Shown here piece by piece: positions 33,515-41,695 of a stretch of DNA of 64,000 bases. Numbering within the stretch: position 1 is the first letter of the stretch; each line of letters opens with the position of its first letter. The notes beneath the pieces are model-generated. The model did not search any database, had not been told where the DNA came from, and worked only from the letters and a program-made list of their open reading frames with translations. The DNA comes from Scatosoma sp045632265 (GTDB taxonomy: Bacteria > Bacillota > Clostridia > Christensenellales > Borkfalkiaceae). The translations under genes were made by a program, and so were the position numbers. The DNA is taken from positions 1-64,000 of the forward strand of contig JAZQWG010000031.1 in NCBI GenBank assembly GCA_045632265.1, written 5' to 3'.

Positions 33515-34681
33515 TTATACGAAGGGATGTTCTACACGGATAACGCAAGCGCATTCGGGGCGGGCTTCTTTGATTTTTTCTATCACTTGTTTTTCCGCAT
33601 CCTTGGTGCACGTTTCGCAATCGGTGGGCACGACAAGGTCGAAAATAAGGTTGATATTCGTTTCCCCTTTCGTCATGCGGAAATCGTGTATGGAAAACGT
33701 TTCGTCCACTTCTTTTGCCTTGCATTCCGCAAGCGCGCGCAGTTCGTTGACAAGGGGATCGTCCACAACTAACGGGTCAAGGTGCACGGTGACGATACAG
33801 CCGAATTTTTCGTGCATATCCCGTTCCATTTGGTCCACTTCTTCGTGGGCAACGTTGATGTCGCAATCGGACGGCACTTCCGCATGGAAGGACACGATTT
33901 GTCTGCCGGGGCCGTAATCGTGCACCATAACGTCGTGTATGCCCACAATGCGCGTATAAGACTTTGTAAAGGCGTAAATACTGTCGATAAACGCAGGGTC
34001 GGGGGTAGAGCCGAGAAGCAAATCAATCGTCTCTTTAGCGGCTCTTAAACCGGTGAAAAGGATAAACGCCGCAACCAAAATCCCCGCATATCCGTCGATA
34101 TGGACGCCCCATGTACGAGATATAAGCGCACAGCCAAGCACCAAGGTGGTTGCGATACAATCGGTGAGCGAATCGGCAGCCGCCGCCTTGACGGGGGAAG
34201 ATTGTATTTTTTTGCCTATCTTGCGATAGAAGAAAAACAGCCAAACCTTGACGAGAATAGAAGCGGCAAGGATAATCAGCGTGATATTTCCCACGTTTGG
34301 AAGGGTGGGGTTGATAATTTTTTCAATCGAGCCTTTGAAGAGTTCAAACCCAACGAGAATAATCAACATATCGACGATAAAGCCTGCCACGTATTCGTAT
34401 CTGCCGTGTCCCAAAGGGTGTTCTTTATCTACGGGCTTGTTGGCAAGGCGCACGCCCAGCATGGTGACGATGGACGAGCCCGCATCGGAAATATTGTTAA
34501 AGGCATCGGCGATAATGGCTACGGAAAAGGATAAAATACCCATGACGAGTTTGCCGATAAACAGCAAAACGTTGGCGATAATCCCCGTTATCCCCGCAAG
34601 CATAGCGTATTTTGCGCGCACTTTGGGGTTGGTGACGTCTTTGTCCTTCCCGATAAATGCGCCGATTAGTAAGTTTGTCAT
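33515..34681 (-). CDS. Cation diffusion facilitator (CDF) family metal exporter
   Basis: The 388-residue protein has six membrane segments and a cytoplasmic ferredoxin-like C-terminal domain. Metal-site residues are visible in IIADAFNNISDAGSS and ADSLTDCIATT, with HPLGHGRYEY between. Members exchange Zn2+, Mn2+ or Fe2+ for protons. An extra cysteine-rich C-terminal part (about 300-388, with CETCTKDAEKQ and RPECACVI) extends the family core. AAGGGGG precedes the ATG. It is divergent from a riboswitch-controlled CaCA exchanger. Confidence 0.9.
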   Translation of the reverse strand: MTNLLIGAFIGKDKDVTNPKVRAKYAMLAGITGIIANVLLFIGKLVMGILSFSVAIIADAFNNISDAGSSIVTMLGVRLANKPVDKEHPLGHGRYEYVAGFIVDMLIILVGFELFKGSIEKIINPTLPNVGNITLIILAASILVKVWLFFFYRKIGKKIQSSPVKAAAADSLTDCIATTLVLGCALISRTWGVHIDGYAGILVAAFILFTGLRAAKETIDLLLGSTPDPAFIDSIYAFTKSYTRIVGIHDVMVHDYGPGRQIVSFHAEVPSDCDINVAHEEVDQMERDMHEKFGCIVTVHLDPLVVDDPLVNELRALAECKAKEVDETFSIHDFRMTKGETNINLIFDLVVPTDCETCTKDAEKQVIEKIKEARPECACVIRVEHPFV

Positions 34682-34780
34682 ACTGCCCCCTTAAAGAGTT
34701 TGGATAAGATTTATTATATGCCACCCGCGCCCGTTTGTCAATGAAAAAGCGGAAATTTCCTAAAAAGACGTAAAAAATCG

Positions 34781-34810
34781 TTGACAAAATCTTTTATTAT
34801 ATGCTACAAT
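34781..34810 (+). promoter_or_regulatory. Promoter of the yybP-ykoY leader
   Basis: TTGACA (34781-34786), 18 bases, TACAAT (34805-34810). Confidence 0.75.
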
Positions 34811-34819
34811 TTTTTATGT

Positions 34820-34958
34820 CATAGGGGAGTAGTCGGCTTGAAAAAGTCGTTACGTCTACAACACTGAAATGCACAATTTCAGGCGTAATGGTAAACGACA
34901 AGACTTATGCGCAACGCCCAAAGTGGGCGTATTTGCGCGTAGGTCTTTATTTTTTTGT
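34820..34958 (+). promoter_or_regulatory. yybP-ykoY (Mn2+) riboswitch with overlapping terminator
   Basis: GGGGAGTAG (34824-34832) and GACAAGACTTATGC (34897-34910) match the two conserved loops of the yybP-ykoY class, separated by a hairpin (CTGAAAT/ATTTCAG). The 3' side AAGACTTATGCGC also pairs with GCGC-GGTCTT to form a long terminator with an inner CGCCC/GGGCG stem and TATTTTTTT (34900-34958). The two folds exclude each other, so ligand binding should permit read-through. Known members sense Mn2+ and control exporters. Confidence 0.8.
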
Positions 34959-34980
34959 AAAAAACAAAGGAGCTAAAAGT

Positions 34981-36012
34981 ATGTTTTGGACTATTTTTTG
35001 GGCGGTAATTATGGTTATCGGCGGCTTCGCTTTTCTCGTAAAGGGCGCAGACTGGTTCGTTGACGGCGCGGCGGGGCTTGCGGCAAAACTTCGCATTCCG
35101 CAACTCGTCATCGGTTTGACAATCGTGGCGTTTGGCACGAGCGCGCCCGAGCTTGCAACGTCGGTTATTTCGGCTATCGGCGGGGACGTGGGTATTGCCG
35201 TAGGCAACGTTCTTGGTAGCAACATCACCAATATCTTGCTCATCTTGGGTTTGTCGGCTGTTTTTTGCGCTTTGCCCGTGCAAAGGGATTCGCTTATCCT
35301 TGATTTGCCCTTGCTTTTAGGCGCTTCGACGTTGATTGTTCTCTTCGGTGCGTTCGACGACAAAATCGGCAGATTAGAAGGTGGCATCATGGTGCTTATC
35401 CTTATCGGCTACACCGTATTTTTGATTATGAACGCGCTTCGCTCGCGTGATAAGGAAAACGCTTTAGCCGACCTTGAAAACCACGAAGTTGTGGTGGAAA
35501 AGGAAGAAGAAAAGAAGGGCGGCTTTGCTGGCTGGTATGAAAAAATGAAAGAGCACACGTGGTTTTTGGGTATAGCAACGGTGGTAGGGCTTGGCCTTGT
35601 AGTAGGCGGGGCTATGCTTGCGGTTGCGGGCGCAAAGACGATTGCGGCGGAAATCGGTATCAACCAAAAAATCATCGGTTTGACGGTGGTTGCAATCGGT
35701 ACGTCCTTGCCCGAACTTATCACTTCGGTTGTGGCGGCAAAGAAAGGGGAAACGGACATTGCCATCGGCAACATCGTAGGTAGCAACATTTTCAATATCT
35801 TGATGGTTGCAGGGCTTTCGGCACTCATTATGCCCTTGCCTTTCTCGTCGCAAGGCGTCACCTTCCTTTGGGACGGCATTATCGCACTCGGCGCGGCGGC
35901 GCTTTTGGCAATTCTTGCCTACCTTCCCGGGCACAAAATCAATAGAGTGGGCGGTTGCATCATGTTGACGGGCTTCGTTGCGTACTATACGTACTTGTTC
36001 GTAATGATGTAA
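34981..36012 (+). CDS. CaCA-family cation exchanger (YrbG-like)
   Basis: The 343-residue protein has about ten membrane segments with two inverted alpha repeats, GTSAPELATSVISAIGGD and GTSLPELITSVVAAKKGE, the ion-binding signature of Na+/Ca2+ exchangers. A charged cytoplasmic loop lies between the halves (about 165-190). AAAGGAG precedes the ATG. The Mn2+ riboswitch upstream suggests it exports Mn2+ or handles Ca2+/Mn2+ under Mn excess (inference). Confidence 0.9.
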   Translation: MFWTIFWAVIMVIGGFAFLVKGADWFVDGAAGLAAKLRIPQLVIGLTIVAFGTSAPELATSVISAIGGDVGIAVGNVLGSNITNILLILGLSAVFCALPVQRDSLILDLPLLLGASTLIVLFGAFDDKIGRLEGGIMVLILIGYTVFLIMNALRSRDKENALADLENHEVVVEKEEEKKGGFAGWYEKMKEHTWFLGIATVVGLGLVVGGAMLAVAGAKTIAAEIGINQKIIGLTVVAIGTSLPELITSVVAAKKGETDIAIGNIVGSNIFNILMVAGLSALIMPLPFSSQGVTFLWDGIIALGAAALLAILAYLPGHKINRVGGCIMLTGFVAYYTYLFVMM

Positions 36013-36063
36013 AAAAATGATGGAAAAAAGCAAAATTTCTTTGAAAAGTAAAGCAAAAACGCT

Positions 36064-36091
36064 TGCCAAGCAAGGCAAAATCGTATATAAT
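36064..36091 (+). promoter_or_regulatory. rplS promoter
   Basis: TTGCCA (36064-36069), 16 bases, TATAAT (36086-36091). Confidence 0.65.
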
Positions 36092-36095
36092 AGGT

Positions 36096-36170
36096 AAGAC
36101 TTCGAACGTTCCGCTGCCTTTTTATTTGGGCATAACGAGGAGTTATGCAGCGGGTTATGAACGTATCGTA
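36096..36170 (+). promoter_or_regulatory. Probable L19 leader (ribosomal protein autoregulation)
   Basis: The untranslated leader folds as CCGCTGC ... GCATAAC-GAGGA-GTTATGC then GCAGCGG, with CGAACGTT pairing to a downstream AACGT. A structured leader with GAACGTTCCGCTG before rplS recalls the Firmicutes L19 leader class, thought to bind excess bL19. I have not verified a match to the published model. Confidence 0.5.
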
Positions 36171-36191
36171 ATTAACGGAGGTAAAGTCGAG

Positions 36192-36536
36192 ATGAAAGGA
36201 TTGATTGAAGCGATCAACGCAGAAAGCCTTAAAGCGGAAGTTCCTGCATTTGAAGTGGGTGACACGGTTAAAGTTGGCTACAAGATTATCGAAGGTGGCA
36301 AAGAACGTGTACAAAACTTCGAAGGCGTAGTTATCGCAAAGAAGAACGGTGGTATTTCCGAAACGTTCACGGTACGTCACATTTCCTATGGCGTAGGCGT
36401 AGAAAAAACGTATCCTCTTCACTCCCCGAAAATTGCATCCATCACGGTTGTAAGAAAGGGTAAGGTAAGAAGAGCGAAACTTTATTATCTTCGCAAGTTG
36501 ACGGGCAAGGCTGCCAAAGTCAAAGAAAGAATTTAA
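36192..36536 (+). CDS. rplS: Ribosomal protein bL19
   Basis: The 114-residue large-subunit protein shows VGDTVKVGYKIIEGGKERVQ, then FEGVVIAKKNGG and SYGVGVEKTYPLHSPKI, all family features. The ATG at 36192 has GGAGG 10 bases upstream; the open frame to 36063 runs through the structured leader and is rejected. It is separate from rpsP-rimM; the usual rimM-trmD-rplS order is broken here. Confidence 0.96.
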   Translation: MKGLIEAINAESLKAEVPAFEVGDTVKVGYKIIEGGKERVQNFEGVVIAKKNGGISETFTVRHISYGVGVEKTYPLHSPKIASITVVRKGKVRRAKLYYLRKLTGKAAKVKERI

Positions 36537-36564
36537 TAGGAAATATCGGAGAGTATCCGACAAG

Positions 36565-36604
36565 ACGAGTTTGCTTAAAGTCAAAGGCAAACTCGTTTTT
36601 ATTT
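36565..36604 (+). terminator. Terminator after rplS
   Basis: ACGAGTTTGC (36565-36574) pairs perfectly with GCAAACTCGT (36587-36596), followed by TTTTATTTT. Confidence 0.88.
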
Positions 36605-36629
36605 TCTTAAAAAAATATGCAAAATATTG

Positions 36630-36658
36630 TTTACTTTTTCTAGCTTTTAGGGTACAAT
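36630..36658 (+). promoter_or_regulatory. yifB promoter
   Basis: TTTACT (36630-36635), 17 bases, TACAAT (36653-36658). Confidence 0.6.
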
Positions 36659-36692
36659 AATAGAAAAGGACATATAATAAGGAAGGGAAATC

Positions 36693-38228
36693 ATGATTGC
36701 AAGGGTGCAAAGCTATGCTTTATCGGGTTTAGACGGCGTTGCGGTGACGGTGGAAACGGACGTTTCCAAAGGCTTGCCCGCATACGAAATCGTCGGGCTT
36801 CCCGACGCTGCCGTAAAGGAAGCGCGCGAGCGTGTGAAAAGCGCTATCAAAAACAGCGCTCTCGAATTTCCTTTACATAAAATCACCGTCAACCTTGCCC
36901 CCGCATACGTGAAAAAGGAAGGCTCGTCTTTCGATTTGCCCGTCGCTATCAGCTTGTTAAAAGCAAGCGGAGTTTTGCAAGCGAACACGGACGACACGGT
37001 GTTTTTAGGCGAACTTGCCTTAAACGGCGATTTGCGCCCCGTAACGGGCGTGCTCCCGTCCTTGATTTCGGCAAGGGATAAAGGTTATCAAAAATTCGTT
37101 ATTCCTTATGAAAATCGCAAGGAAGCGGGATATATCCACGGCGTAGAAGTGTACGCGGCGAAAAGCTTGAAAGAAGTGGTGGACCACTTATCGGGCATCA
37201 CGCCTTTGACGGCGGTGGAAACAACCCCTTTTGAAAGCGGGGAAACGGCGGAAAAACGCAGCTATGATTTGTCCTTTGTAAAGGGGCAAGAAATTGCAAA
37301 ACGCGCCTTGGAAGTGGCGGTTGCGGGCGGACATAACATTTTGTTCGTAGGCCCTCCTGGAAGTGGTAAAACGTTGCTTGCACGCGCTATCCCGTCCATA
37401 CTTCCCGATATGCGCTTTGACGAAGCGCTTGAAATCACGAAAATTCACTCTATAGCAGGTACGCTTGGCGAAGAAGGGATTGTAAAAGTTCGTCCTTTCC
37501 GTTCCCCCCACCATACGGCGACGACGGTGTCGTTGTGTGGCGGTGGCAACAAGACGGTGCACCCTGGGGAAATCTCTTTGGCGCACGGTGGGGTGCTCTT
37601 TTTGGACGAATTGCCCGAGTATAAACGCTCGTCTTTGGAAGCAATGCGCCAGCCCTTGGAAGACGGCGTTATCACGGTGTCGAGAGCAAGTGGCACGATC
37701 ACCTTCCCCGCATCGTTTATGCTTTGCGCAAGCATGAACCCTTGTCCTTGTGGAAATTACGGCAGCAAAAAACGCCGTTGCGTTTGCCGCCCTAACGATA
37801 TTAGAAAATACCACGCTCGTGTGTCCGGTCCGCTTTTGGATAGAATTGATATTCAAGTGGAAGTGGACGGGGTCGAATACGACGATTTGGTTTCCACAGC
37901 GGAAGGGGAAACGAGCGAAGTGGTGAAAAAACGCGCGGACGTAGCGAGAAATATCCAACGCCAACGCTTTGAAGGTAGCAAGATTACGTCCAACGCCGAA
38001 ATGGGCGAAAAGGAAACGAGAGAATATTGCAAGTTGAGCGACGAATGTGAAAACATTTTGCGTGAAGCGTATGAAAGATTGCGCTTGTCCGCAAGAGCGC
38101 GCTCGCGTATCTTAAAGGTAGCGCGCACGATTGCCGATTTGGAACTTTGCGAAACGATTTTGCCCGAACATTTATACGAAGCCATTTCCTATCGCGCATA
38201 CAGCGGTAAGGAAGACGAGCTCGAGTAA
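36693..38228 (+). CDS. comM: YifB/ComM family Mg-chelatase-like AAA+ ATPase
   Basis: The 511-residue protein has an N-terminal Lon-substrate-like fold (about 1-165; IVGLPDAAVKEARERVKSA), a AAA+ core with Walker A FVGPPGSGKTLLARAIP near residue 215, Walker B GVLFLDELPEY, and a C-terminal Mg_chelatase domain with a CPCGNYGSKKRRCVC zinc-like loop. ComM acts as a branch-migration helicase in natural transformation in Gram-negatives. It lies 8 bases before dprA, another transformation gene. Confidence 0.93.
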   Translation: MIARVQSYALSGLDGVAVTVETDVSKGLPAYEIVGLPDAAVKEARERVKSAIKNSALEFPLHKITVNLAPAYVKKEGSSFDLPVAISLLKASGVLQANTDDTVFLGELALNGDLRPVTGVLPSLISARDKGYQKFVIPYENRKEAGYIHGVEVYAAKSLKEVVDHLSGITPLTAVETTPFESGETAEKRSYDLSFVKGQEIAKRALEVAVAGGHNILFVGPPGSGKTLLARAIPSILPDMRFDEALEITKIHSIAGTLGEEGIVKVRPFRSPHHTATTVSLCGGGNKTVHPGEISLAHGGVLFLDELPEYKRSSLEAMRQPLEDGVITVSRASGTITFPASFMLCASMNPCPCGNYGSKKRRCVCRPNDIRKYHARVSGPLLDRIDIQVEVDGVEYDDLVSTAEGETSEVVKKRADVARNIQRQRFEGSKITSNAEMGEKETREYCKLSDECENILREAYERLRLSARARSRILKVARTIADLELCETILPEHLYEAISYRAYSGKEDELE

Positions 38229-38236
38229 GGTAGCGC

Positions 38237-39094
38237 ATGAAAGAAAGCGATTGCAAACAACTGCATATCGACGACAACGCTTATCCAAGCGAGTGGAAAT
38301 CTTTGCCCGATGCGCCGAAAACGTTGCAATATTTAGGGGACGTCACCCTTTTGCAAAGCCGTAAATTTACGGTGGTAGGCTCTCGCACGACTCCCATGCA
38401 AGCCAAGAAATTAGGGGGCGAGATTGCGGGCGAGTTGTCGCAAACGTTTACGATTGTCAGCGGTGTAGCGGACGGCGGGGACGAAGCGGCAATCGAAGGT
38501 GCGCTGAAAAACGGCGGCAAGGTGATTTGCATTTTGGCTGGCGGTTTTTCCGCAATGCCGCAAAGCAATTTGCCCTTGCTTAGAAGGGTTGTCAAAAACG
38601 GACTTTTGCTTTCCCCGTATCCTTTTGACGAGCCGACGAGAAGTTATTCCTACGAATATCGAAACAAGCTGCTTGCCCATCTTGGCGAAGGCACTTTGGT
38701 GCTTGGGGCGGCGGAAAAAAGCGGTGCGTTGATTACGGCAAAATACGCCAAGCAAGCAGGCAAAAAGGTGTTTGCCTTGCCCTACGCGCCCGGTACGTAC
38801 GACGGGGCGGGCTGCAATGCGTTGATTAAAGAGGGAGCGTATTTGACGGAAAGCGGCAAGGACGTGTTTGCTATTTTGGGGGAAGAAGCCCCCGAAAGAA
38901 AGGCGAACGTGCCGTTAAGCGACGGGGAATCCAAGATAATTGATTTATTAAAAACGCTTGCCGATTGCCACGTGAACGAGCTTGCGGAAAAATCGGGCGT
39001 GCCCTTGTACAAATTGCGTGCGACGTTGTCGGCGCTGGAAATTAAAGGACTAATCGTGTCGCTTGGCGGAAACCGCTATGCGAGCGTGAAGTAA
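38237..39094 (+). CDS. dprA: DNA-processing protein DprA/Smf, short and divergent
   Basis: DprA protects incoming single-stranded DNA and loads RecA. The Rossmann core is present (VVGSRTTPMQAKKLGGEIAGEL, ICILAGGF, SYEYRNKLLAHL, EKSGALITAKYAKQAGKKVFALP), with a C-terminal winged helix (about 225-285). The usual SGxARGID signature reads SGVADGGDEAA, losing the arginine, and the N-terminal helical domain is missing (285 rather than ~360 residues). It may have a narrower or altered function. Weak AAGG before the ATG; likely coupled to comM. Confidence 0.82.
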   Translation: MKESDCKQLHIDDNAYPSEWKSLPDAPKTLQYLGDVTLLQSRKFTVVGSRTTPMQAKKLGGEIAGELSQTFTIVSGVADGGDEAAIEGALKNGGKVICILAGGFSAMPQSNLPLLRRVVKNGLLLSPYPFDEPTRSYSYEYRNKLLAHLGEGTLVLGAAEKSGALITAKYAKQAGKKVFALPYAPGTYDGAGCNALIKEGAYLTESGKDVFAILGEEAPERKANVPLSDGESKIIDLLKTLADCHVNELAEKSGVPLYKLRATLSALEIKGLIVSLGGNRYASVK

Positions 39095-39145
39095 ATAACC
39101 AAGTTAAAAATTTTAATAGCATATATAGCAAAAAAGGATTACGAA

Positions 39146-41497
39146 ATGGAGCTTATTATCGTAGAGTCGCCTTCCAAGGCAAAAACCATCGCCAAATATC
39201 TCAAAGGTCAGTATCGTGTAGATGCGTCGGCAGGGCATATCAGAGATTTGCCCGTGCATACGCTTGGCGTTGACGTTGCAAACAACTTTGAACCCAACTA
39301 CGTGAACTCGGACGGCAAAGAAGACGTTATCCGTCGTTTAACGGACGCAACCAAGCGTGCGGATAGAGTTTATCTTGCAACCGACCCTGACAGAGAAGGG
39401 GAAGCGATTGCATGGCACTTGCAAACGGTGCTCGGTTTGGACGAAAAAGGGAAAAACCGTATTGAATTTAACGAAGTGAGTAAAACGGCGATTGAAAACG
39501 CATTGAAAAAACCTCGCACCATCGATTACGATTTGGTTGATGCGCAACAAGCGCGCCGTGTGCTTGATAGATTAGTGGGGTATAAGCTTTCCACGCTACT
39601 CAACCACAAAATCGAAGACAAAAACGGCAACGGTAAACGCTCCCTTTCGGGTGGTCGCGTACAATCGGTTGCGCTTCGTCTTGTCGTAGAAAGAGAACGT
39701 GAAATTACGGCGTTCAAGCCCGAAGAATACTGGAATTTGACGGCGGAACTTCGTGACAAACAGCAAGCGTACGCACCTTTCAAGGCAATGCTTGAAAAGA
39801 AGGGTACTCGTAAATACAAGCCTTCTTCCGCAGAAGAAGTGGCACAAGTGCTTGCGGCAATCGAACAAGGCGTATTCACCGTTTCCAAGGTGAAAAAGGC
39901 GGTTGTAAAATCGCATGCGCCTGCGCCTTTCACCACCAGCTCGCTCCAACAAGACGCATCGACGAAGCTTGGTTTTACCGCGCCCGAAACGATGACGCTT
40001 GCACAACACCTTTATGAAGGTATCGACACGGAAAACGGCGACCATATCGCTTTCATTACGTATATGCGTACCGACTCCGTACGTGTGTCGAAAGAAGCGC
40101 AAAATAAGGCTCTTAATAAAATTAAACAAGTTTACGGGGAAAACTACGTACCCGAAAAACCCAACTTCTACGCATCGAAAAAGGGTGCGCAAGATGCCCA
40201 CGAAGCTATCCGCCCTATCGATTTGGATATGACGCCCGATATAGCGAAAAAGCTTTTGGATAGAAAGCACTACGCCCTTTATAAGTTGGTGTACGAACGT
40301 TTCCTTGCTTCGCAAATGGCGGAAGCGAAATACAACAGCGCGCAAATGGAAATCGACAACAGCGGCTATATCTTCAAGGCAAGCGGCAAAGTGTTGCTCT
40401 TTGCTGGTTTCACGGCGGTATATCAAGACGTGTCGGCAAAGAAAGACGATGACGATTCTATCGACGTTTCCAAGCTTTTGCCCGATTTGAAAGAAGGCGA
40501 TCAGCTCGATCTCGTTGCTATGCAAAAGGAACAAAAATTCACCAAGCCCCCCCTTCGTTATACGGACGCATCGCTTGTAAAAACGATGGAAGAAAAGGGG
40601 ATTGGCAGACCTTCCACGTACGCAACGATTATTTCCAAACTCATGCAAAAATACGTCAAGAAAGAGGGCAAATACATGGTACCCACGGCGATTGCATACG
40701 ACGTTGTGGATATGCTTGTAAAATGCTTTATCGACGTTATGGACGTAGGCTTTACGGCGGAAATGGAAACGAAGCTCGACGGAATAGAAGAAGGCGGCGT
40801 AAACTGGCGTGCAGTTATCGGGGAATTCTATCCCGATTTTGAGAAAAATCTTCGCAAGGCTTCCAACTACGGCGACGAACAAACGCAAGAAATTTGCGAT
40901 AAGTGCGGACATTTTATGCTTCGTAGAATGGGCAAATTCGGTAAATATTTGGCTTGTTCCAACTATCCCGAATGCCACAACATCGTCAGCGAAACGAAAG
41001 AAGAAATTTCCCCCTTGCGCTGTCCTAAATGCGGGGAAAATATGGTGGTCAAGAGCGGTAAGTTCGGTAAATTCTTGGCGTGCCCTAGCTATCCCGAATG
41101 TAAATCGACGTTGCCTATGCCCACCGAAGAAGAAGTGAAATACGTGGGCAAATGCCCCGAATGCGGCAACGCAATGACGGTGAGAAAATCCAAAAAGGGC
41201 AAGGAATATTACAGCTGCTCGGCATACCCCACTTGTAAGTTTATGAGCTGGGATATCCCCACGGGCGACAAGTGCCCCGATTGCGGCGAAGCGCTTGTCA
41301 ATACGGCGCGCGGCAACGTGAAGTGCAGCAATAAAGATTGCAATTTCCGCATTAAGTATTCCAAAGCGGAAAAAGCGGAAAAGGCAAAGAAAGCGGAAGG
41401 CGTAGAATTTGTAAACGGCTTCGATGCGCCCCCTTTGATGGAAGAACCGCCTGAAGTAAGCGGTGGATATATCTTCAACGGCTACGACGACGAGTAG
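39146..41497 (+). CDS. topA: DNA topoisomerase I
   Basis: This type IA enzyme relaxes negative supercoils. The Toprim domain is at the N-terminus (IVESPSKAKTIAKYL; ATDPDREGEAIAWHL). The active-site tyrosine is Tyr306 in FITYMRTDSVRVS. Three C-terminal zinc ribbons (CDKCGHF..CSNYPEC, CPKCGEN..CPSYPEC, CPECGNA..CSAYPTC) and a fourth C-rich unit (CPDCGE..CSNKDC) bind DNA. 783 residues. It follows dprA, as in many Firmicutes (dprA-topA-trmFO-codWXY). Confidence 0.97.
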   Translation: MELIIVESPSKAKTIAKYLKGQYRVDASAGHIRDLPVHTLGVDVANNFEPNYVNSDGKEDVIRRLTDATKRADRVYLATDPDREGEAIAWHLQTVLGLDEKGKNRIEFNEVSKTAIENALKKPRTIDYDLVDAQQARRVLDRLVGYKLSTLLNHKIEDKNGNGKRSLSGGRVQSVALRLVVEREREITAFKPEEYWNLTAELRDKQQAYAPFKAMLEKKGTRKYKPSSAEEVAQVLAAIEQGVFTVSKVKKAVVKSHAPAPFTTSSLQQDASTKLGFTAPETMTLAQHLYEGIDTENGDHIAFITYMRTDSVRVSKEAQNKALNKIKQVYGENYVPEKPNFYASKKGAQDAHEAIRPIDLDMTPDIAKKLLDRKHYALYKLVYERFLASQMAEAKYNSAQMEIDNSGYIFKASGKVLLFAGFTAVYQDVSAKKDDDDSIDVSKLLPDLKEGDQLDLVAMQKEQKFTKPPLRYTDASLVKTMEEKGIGRPSTYATIISKLMQKYVKKEGKYMVPTAIAYDVVDMLVKCFIDVMDVGFTAEMETKLDGIEEGGVNWRAVIGEFYPDFEKNLRKASNYGDEQTQEICDKCGHFMLRRMGKFGKYLACSNYPECHNIVSETKEEISPLRCPKCGENMVVKSGKFGKFLACPSYPECKSTLPMPTEEEVKYVGKCPECGNAMTVRKSKKGKEYYSCSAYPTCKFMSWDIPTGDKCPDCGEALVNTARGNVKCSNKDCNFRIKYSKAEKAEKAKKAEGVEFVNGFDAPPLMEEPPEVSGGYIFNGYDDE

Positions 41498-41498
41498 T

Positions 41499-41660
41499 GA
41501 GCCACTACGGGCGAGTCTTTCTATCTTTCGTTAACGCATAGAAGATAGGGTATCGTCGATAGGTGGGTGCAACTCCTAAACTTTTTTAAGGGCGGAGAGC
41601 CGTCACGGGCGAGCTTATCTATTCTTTGTTGTCGCATAGAAGATAGCAAATTGTAGATAA
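41499..41660 (+). repeat. Tandem pair of ~62-base structured elements before trmFO
   Basis: The units at 41499-41562 and 41597-41660 share GAGCC-N3-ACGGGCGAG, a pyrimidine-rich TCTAT-TTT stretch, GTTNNCGCATAGAAGATAG and a ...GATA tail, roughly 70% identical. In unit 1, CTATCTT (41521-41527) pairs with AAGATAG (41542-41548). The 35-base gap holds AACTTTTTTAAG. No ribosome site fits a peptide. It lies between the topA stop and an SD-poor trmFO start, so it may be a leader element or a decayed repeat. Confidence 0.6.
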
Positions 41661-41695
41661 AAAACTCTCAAAAAATAAACACAAGCAGAAAAAAT

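Noticed and set aside
36063..36191. Extended N-terminus of RplS
   Set aside because: Covers the structured leader; GGAGG and the family start place the ATG at 36192.
39596..40978. 460-codon minus ORF opposite topA
   Set aside because: Shadow of topA with no motif or start signal.
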